A DNA stretch of 64,000 bases, taken from the NCBI GenBank assembly GCA_002331485.1, contig DCYS01000002.1, forward strand, positions 62,001-126,000. The letters are read 5' to 3'. Under the pieces are notes generated by a model. That model saw only the letters and a list, made by a program, of their open reading frames with translations, did no database searches and had not been told where the DNA came from. The DNA comes from Flavobacteriales bacterium UBA2104 (lineage in GTDB: Bacteria > Bacteroidota > Bacteroidia > Flavobacteriales_D > Crocinitomicaceae). Numbering within the stretch: position 1 is the stretch's first letter; every line of letters begins with the position of its first letter. The translations under genes and the position numbers were made by a program. This document shows positions 60,972-64,000 of the stretch, piece after piece.

Positions 60972-62039
60972 ATGAAGATTTTGATATCCATATCCTTGAT
61001 TTTATTGCTTTTTTCTCTGAAGAGTCAGGTGAATCGAGATTCACTGATGAACTATACTAAAGATCAGTTGGCCGAACGATCTTTTCCAAAGGAAGTTCAG
61101 TTTGCTATCGGAGTTATTGATGAGGACAAGAAGATCACATTTGGATTTGAAAAGAAACGAAAATGGAAGGAGATCAAGAATGATACCTCCATATTTGAGA
61201 TCGGTTCGATCAGTAAAGTTTTTACTTCTTTCTTATTAACGCAGGCCGAAGAAAGGGGACTTTTACAAATAGCAGATACAATTCAGCATGATCTTGATAT
61301 TGAATGGAAAGTAACGCAACCCATAACATATGAGATGCTTTCAAATCATACGTCCGGATTGCCACGGATTCCTTCCAATATGATCAAGGCAGCACTCTTA
61401 AATCCCGAAGATCCTTATGCCGACTATGATGAAGAGGCATTGGTTTCCTATTTAGAAAGTGATATGAAGGTTAGTACTGATCCAGGGGAAGCTTATGCTT
61501 ATTCAAATTTGGGTGCTGGTCTATTGGCCTATCTGGTTTGTAAAAAACTTGATAAGTCATATGAGGATGCACTACAAGAAATGATCTTTAGTATTCTGGA
61601 AATGAATAGTAGTTCAACAGACATTTCTACTTATGACGAAGCGCAGGTCGTTCAGGGACTAGACAAAAAAGGAGAACCAACGAGTAACTGGAATTTCAAG
61701 TCATTAGCTGGAGCTGGAGCTATCAAGTCAAATGTAGCCGACATGCAGAAGTTCATGTATTCTCAGATGAACGATAACATTGTGGAGATCGAAAAACTAC
61801 AAACCAAAACATTCGAGGGAGATCAGTTCGATCTTGCTCTTGGCTGGCACATCATTAAGGAAGAGAATTGGTTTTGGCACAACGGAGGTACAGGAGGATA
61901 TAAATCTTCAATGGTTATCGACCCAAATAACAAAAAGGGAATTGTGATCCTGACGAACATTTCTTCTGGGCATAAAGATGCTCAATTCATCGATCAGTTA
62001 GTGTTTATGTTGATGAAAAAGATCTCGAACAACGAGTAG
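60972..62039 (+). CDS. serine hydrolase of the beta-lactamase/class C family
   Basis: A 355-residue protein from the ATG at 60972 (MKILISISLILLLFSLKSQ, a signal peptide); a TTG five codons upstream is the other option. The catalytic motif SxxK is SISK (Ser79, Lys82 from this start), the YxN motif is YSN in AYAYSNLG, and HNGGTGG takes the place of the third motif. This places it in the class C beta-lactamase/D-aminopeptidase fold. Such proteins can be peptidases, esterases or have no proven substrate. It is unlikely to be a resistance gene by sequence alone. It is followed by the TetR operon with a 70-nt gap. Confidence 0.85.
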   Translation: MKILISISLILLLFSLKSQVNRDSLMNYTKDQLAERSFPKEVQFAIGVIDEDKKITFGFEKKRKWKEIKNDTSIFEIGSISKVFTSFLLTQAEERGLLQIADTIQHDLDIEWKVTQPITYEMLSNHTSGLPRIPSNMIKAALLNPEDPYADYDEEALVSYLESDMKVSTDPGEAYAYSNLGAGLLAYLVCKKLDKSYEDALQEMIFSILEMNSSSTDISTYDEAQVVQGLDKKGEPTSNWNFKSLAGAGAIKSNVADMQKFMYSQMNDNIVEIEKLQTKTFEGDQFDLALGWHIIKEENWFWHNGGTGGYKSSMVIDPNNKKGIVILTNISSGHKDAQFIDQLVFMLMKKISNNE

Positions 62040-62077
62040 ATCCGATTTACGCGAATTCTACGTTAAAAATATTCGTT

Positions 62078-62085
62078 TACCTTTG
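62078..62085 (+). promoter_or_regulatory. -7 box TACCTTTG of the TetR operon
   Basis: An exact TAnnTTTG match 24 nt before the TetR ATG. A TTC at 62056-62058 with a 19-nt spacer is a weak -33 element. Confidence 0.55.
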
Positions 62086-62105
62086 TAAGTAAGTACTTAC
62101 TAACA
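62084..62105. promoter_or_regulatory. 22-bp near-palindrome, probable TetR operator
   Basis: TGTAAGTAAGTACTTACTAACA is a 22-bp inverted repeat with a single mismatched position pair; its core of 14 bp is perfect. It overlaps the last two bases of the -7 box and covers the expected transcription start, so a bound TetR dimer would block its own promoter. Confidence 0.7.
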
Positions 62106-62109
62106 TTGT

Positions 62110-62700
62110 ATGAATACAAGAACTGACAGGCAATTGCAGATCATTGATACAGCTGCTCAAATAATTACTGAAAAAGGGGTGAATGCCCTGACGACGAAGT
62201 ATCTTTCCAGTCGAATTGGCTTCTCGGAGAGTGCCTTGTATCGACATTTCTCAAGTAAAGAGTCCATAATTGTATCCATGCTTCAGCATTTAGCAGAGAT
62301 CATGGAAGAGAGGTTCTCACAGGTTCAATATAGTGATGAGGACCCCTCAAACAATTTACGGGAATTCTTTTCAGATCAGTTTAAGTTCTTTACAGAACAT
62401 AAACAATATGTTGTGGCTGTTTTCAGCGACGATATTTTTCAAAAGAGTGAAGCCGTAAAAGAAGCAATTGATCAAGTCATGGAGACGAAAAGAAAAAGTC
62501 TGCTACCGATCATTACAACAGGGAAACAAAAGATGGTTTTTACAAATGAGGTATCATCTCAGGATCTTATGAATATAATTATGGGAGCCATTCGCTTACA
62601 GATGTATAAATGGAAAAACTCAGGATTTGAGTACGATATAACCATCAGAGGAAATCATACCGTAGAAGCTTTAATTCAATTGATAACTATAAAAAAATAA
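62110..62700 (+). CDS. TetR/AcrR family transcriptional regulator
   Basis: A 196-residue repressor. The N-terminal helix-turn-helix (about residues 8-55: IIDTAAQIITEKGVNALTTKYLSSRIGFSESALYRHFSSKESI) is the TetR_N domain and the remainder an all-helical ligand-binding domain. The operator-like palindrome overlapping its promoter indicates self-repression. The gene is followed at 2 nt by a lipoprotein and then a VIT1-type transporter, so the operon may respond to a metal or a metal-linked signal (inference). The ligand is unknown. Confidence 0.92.
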   Translation: MNTRTDRQLQIIDTAAQIITEKGVNALTTKYLSSRIGFSESALYRHFSSKESIIVSMLQHLAEIMEERFSQVQYSDEDPSNNLREFFSDQFKFFTEHKQYVVAVFSDDIFQKSEAVKEAIDQVMETKRKSLLPIITTGKQKMVFTNEVSSQDLMNIIMGAIRLQMYKWKNSGFEYDITIRGNHTVEALIQLITIKK

Positions 62701-62702
62701 CT

Positions 62703-63149
62703 ATGAAAAATTACGCATTGATAGTTGCAGCACTTTTAATCTTTACAGCATGTAAAACTGATTCGGATGAGGTAGATCACGAGGAAAAAGTAGAGATCGA
62801 AATTGAAAAAGAAACACATGGCAACCAGGAAGTAGCCATCGAGCTCAATAACGGTGAGAAGTGGAAGGTAAACGCTGAAATGCTTCCCCACATCGAAAAG
62901 TGCGAAGAAGCGTTCAATAATTTTCAGGGAAAGGATTACGCTGCTTTATCAGAGGAAATGATGAAGCACACGAATAACCTCATCCAGAGTTGTACGATGG
63001 ACGGAAGATCCCACGATGAATTGCACAAGTGGTTACACCCCCATATTGAATTGGTGAAACAATTGGGGGCTGAAGATCAGGATAAGGCAGAGGAAGCATT
63101 TGAAGATCTTTCAGACTCATTTGATGTGTTTCATTCAAATTTTGAGTAA
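62703..63149 (+). CDS. putative lipoprotein in the TetR operon, unknown
   Basis: A 148-residue protein. The signal MKNYALIVAALLIFTAC ends in a lipoprotein-type cysteine (Cys17). The mature part is helical and rich in Glu, Lys and His (DEVDHEEKVEIEIEKETHG, HIEKCEEAFNNFQGKDY, MMKHTNNLIQSCTMDGRSHDELHKWLHPHIE). Its six or more histidines plus Cys residues could bind metal, which would suit the VIT1-like neighbour, but this is an inference. It starts 2 nt after the TetR stop and precedes the transporter by 20 nt. Confidence 0.72.
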   Translation: MKNYALIVAALLIFTACKTDSDEVDHEEKVEIEIEKETHGNQEVAIELNNGEKWKVNAEMLPHIEKCEEAFNNFQGKDYAALSEEMMKHTNNLIQSCTMDGRSHDELHKWLHPHIELVKQLGAEDQDKAEEAFEDLSDSFDVFHSNFE

Positions 63150-63169
63150 ATTGTACATGAAGGATCGTC

Positions 63170-63880
63170 ATGGACAAGGACAAATCATTAGAAGAATACC
63201 TGGAGGAACATTACGTTCATCGTAGCAATTGGCTTCGAGCTGCTGTATTGGGAGCAAATGATGGGATTTTATCGATGGCCAGTTTAACAGCTGGAGTTGC
63301 TGCAGCGAGTGTGTCGAGAGAAACGATCGTTTTAGCCTCTCTTGCTGGATTAGTTGCAGGTGCATTATCTATGGCTGCAGGGGAATATGTATCTGTAAGT
63401 TCTCAAACCGATATAGAAAAAGCTGACATCAATCGTGAGAAGCAAGAATTAGCGGATAGTCCAGAAGAGGAATTAGCACTGTTAACCCAGATCTATGTTC
63501 GAAGAGGACTGAAAGAGGAAACTGCCAAACAAGCGGCGCTGGAAATGACGGAAAAGGATCCCCTGGAAGCTCATGTTAGAGATGAATTGGGAATTAATGA
63601 GCACAACAGTGCAAATCCGATCCAAGCTGCAATTGCTTCATTTTTAGCATTTGCAGTTGGTGGATTATTACCATTACTTGTTGCTTTACTTGCTCCTTTG
63701 GAAAACATGGAATATGTGATCTATGGAACATCCATCCTGTTTTTGGTTGTTTTGGGATACGTTTCTGCAAAAGTAGGTGGAGCTCCTCCCGGAAAAGCAA
63801 TATTACGACTTGTTTTTTGGGGAACAATCGCAATGGGAATCACCATCCTGGTTGGTCATTATTTCGGAGTTAAGGTTTAG
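63170..63880 (+). CDS. VIT1/CCC1-family transporter
   Basis: A 236-residue membrane protein with five predicted helices, of the family of iron/manganese exporters or vacuolar-iron-type transporters. The first helix region reads RAAVLGANDGILSMASLTAGVAAA and the second GLVAGALSMAAGEYVSVSSQTDIEKADI, both strong family signatures; LVRDELGINEH-like cytosolic sequence holds the charged metal-binding segment and the last three helices follow. Bacterial members are thought to move Fe2+ or Mn2+ (family knowledge). It is the last gene of the TetR operon and ends with a 4-nt overlap with the convergent CtlX-like gene. Confidence 0.88.
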   Translation: MDKDKSLEEYLEEHYVHRSNWLRAAVLGANDGILSMASLTAGVAAASVSRETIVLASLAGLVAGALSMAAGEYVSVSSQTDIEKADINREKQELADSPEEELALLTQIYVRRGLKEETAKQAALEMTEKDPLEAHVRDELGINEHNSANPIQAAIASFLAFAVGGLLPLLVALLAPLENMEYVIYGTSILFLVVLGYVSAKVGGAPPGKAILRLVFWGTIAMGITILVGHYFGVKV

Positions 63881-64000
63881 AAGATCTCAGCCAACATGCA
63901 TCTTGCACTCCCACCTCCATATTTCTCGATCGTTGGAAGTTGAACAGAAACGATCTTACCATGTGCTGAAATTTGATTTAGTTGTGCTTCATCCAGCGAT
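63877..64000 (-). CDS. citrulline utilization hydrolase CtlX-like protein, partial (C-terminal end only)
   Basis: Only the last 40 residues lie inside the window; the gene continues past the right edge. The C-terminal end reads VQLPTIEKYGGGSARC and MLAEIF, the catalytic-cysteine block of the amidinotransferase/arginine deiminase-like superfamily as in CtlX. The Cys in SARC is the expected nucleophile. The gene converges on the VIT1 gene and their ends overlap by 4 nt. The rest of the enzyme is not visible, so I cannot confirm the substrate. Confidence 0.75.
   Translation of the reverse strand, partial: SLDEAQLNQISAHGKIVSVQLPTIEKYGGGSARCMLAEIF

Noticed and set aside
60972..62039. Antibiotic-resistance beta-lactamase
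   Set aside because: The SxxK and YxN motifs fit the broad class C/serine hydrolase family, but the third motif is HNGGTGG and the context gives no sign of resistance; a general serine hydrolase is the safer call.
1..64000. Minus- and plus-strand frames of 60-150 codons inside long genes (for example 62-442, 20128-20499, 26710-27096, 44265-44582)
   Set aside because: They are antisense or out-of-frame shadows of genes with clear homology, without promoters or plausible protein composition.
1..64000. CRISPR array, phage, integron, transposase, tRNA or rRNA genes
   Set aside because: No regular repeat-spacer pattern, transposase or integrase-like product, cloverleaf or rRNA-like sequence was seen on either strand.

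Overview
The window is AT-rich bacterial chromosome from a member of the Bacteroidota, most likely the Flavobacteriales side. The signs are: type A and type B C-terminal sorting domains for the type IX secretion system (T9SS); a B-type three-gene succinate dehydrogenase; a TonB-dependent receptor with an N-terminal carboxypeptidase-regulatory-like domain; an OmpA/PD40 envelope protein; no visible Shine-Dalgarno sequences; and repeated copies of the Bacteroidota promoter pattern TTG-N19-21-TAnnTTTG. The sequence does not let me name a genus. No rRNA, tRNA, CRISPR array, phage or complete insertion sequence is visible. Gene density is high and the content is mostly core metabolism, envelope and signalling.

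Layout. 1-9.1 kb: mostly minus-strand genes (ssb, O-antigen ligase-like protein, S41 protease, rnpA, thioredoxin, DUF983, a secreted trypsin-like protease with its redoxin neighbour) with rlmN on the plus strand. 9.3-14.8 kb: a secreted protein of unknown role, a uridine kinase-like protein and a very large NtrY-like histidine kinase. 14.9-19.1 kb: a lipoprotein/YqaE fusion and sdhCAB. 19.3-32.2 kb: an M1 metallopeptidase, polA, a lipoprotein, a thioredoxin, kynureninase, two T9SS cargo proteins and hemL. 32.2-34.9 kb: a TPP riboswitch and the TonB-dependent receptor it should control, probably for thiamin or a precursor. 35-41.9 kb: a hemerythrin-like protein, an OmpA/PD40 protein, a NarL-type response regulator with a TPR histidine kinase, and an ECF sigma factor set between two small membrane proteins. 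42-49.7 kb: purT and two tandem sortilin/BNR propeller proteins, the first broken by a frameshift. 49.8-52 kb: DUF418 protein and two small lipoproteins, one GldH-like. 52.1-55.8 kb: acyl-CoA carboxylase beta subunit and an overlapping aminotransferase/omega-amidase pair. 56-60.8 kb: two histidine kinases, an OmpR-type regulator and a TonB protein. 60.9-64 kb: a serine hydrolase, a self-regulated TetR-lipoprotein-VIT1 operon, and the end of a CtlX-like hydrolase.

The units most likely to work together are sdhCAB (respiration), the TPP riboswitch with its receptor (vitamin-regulated uptake), the aminotransferase with the omega-amidase (2-oxoacid amide repair during glutamine-dependent transamination), the two kinase/regulator pairs, and the TetR operon, whose 22-bp near-palindrome overlaps its own -7 box. 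I found no convincing new multi-gene system. The most useful leads are the riboswitch expression platform with a hairpin next to the start codon, the TetR operator and its metal-transport-like operon, promoters so close to start codons that the transcripts should be leaderless, a recurring TAnnTTAGAG variant of the -7 box, and the frameshifted sortilin paralogue.
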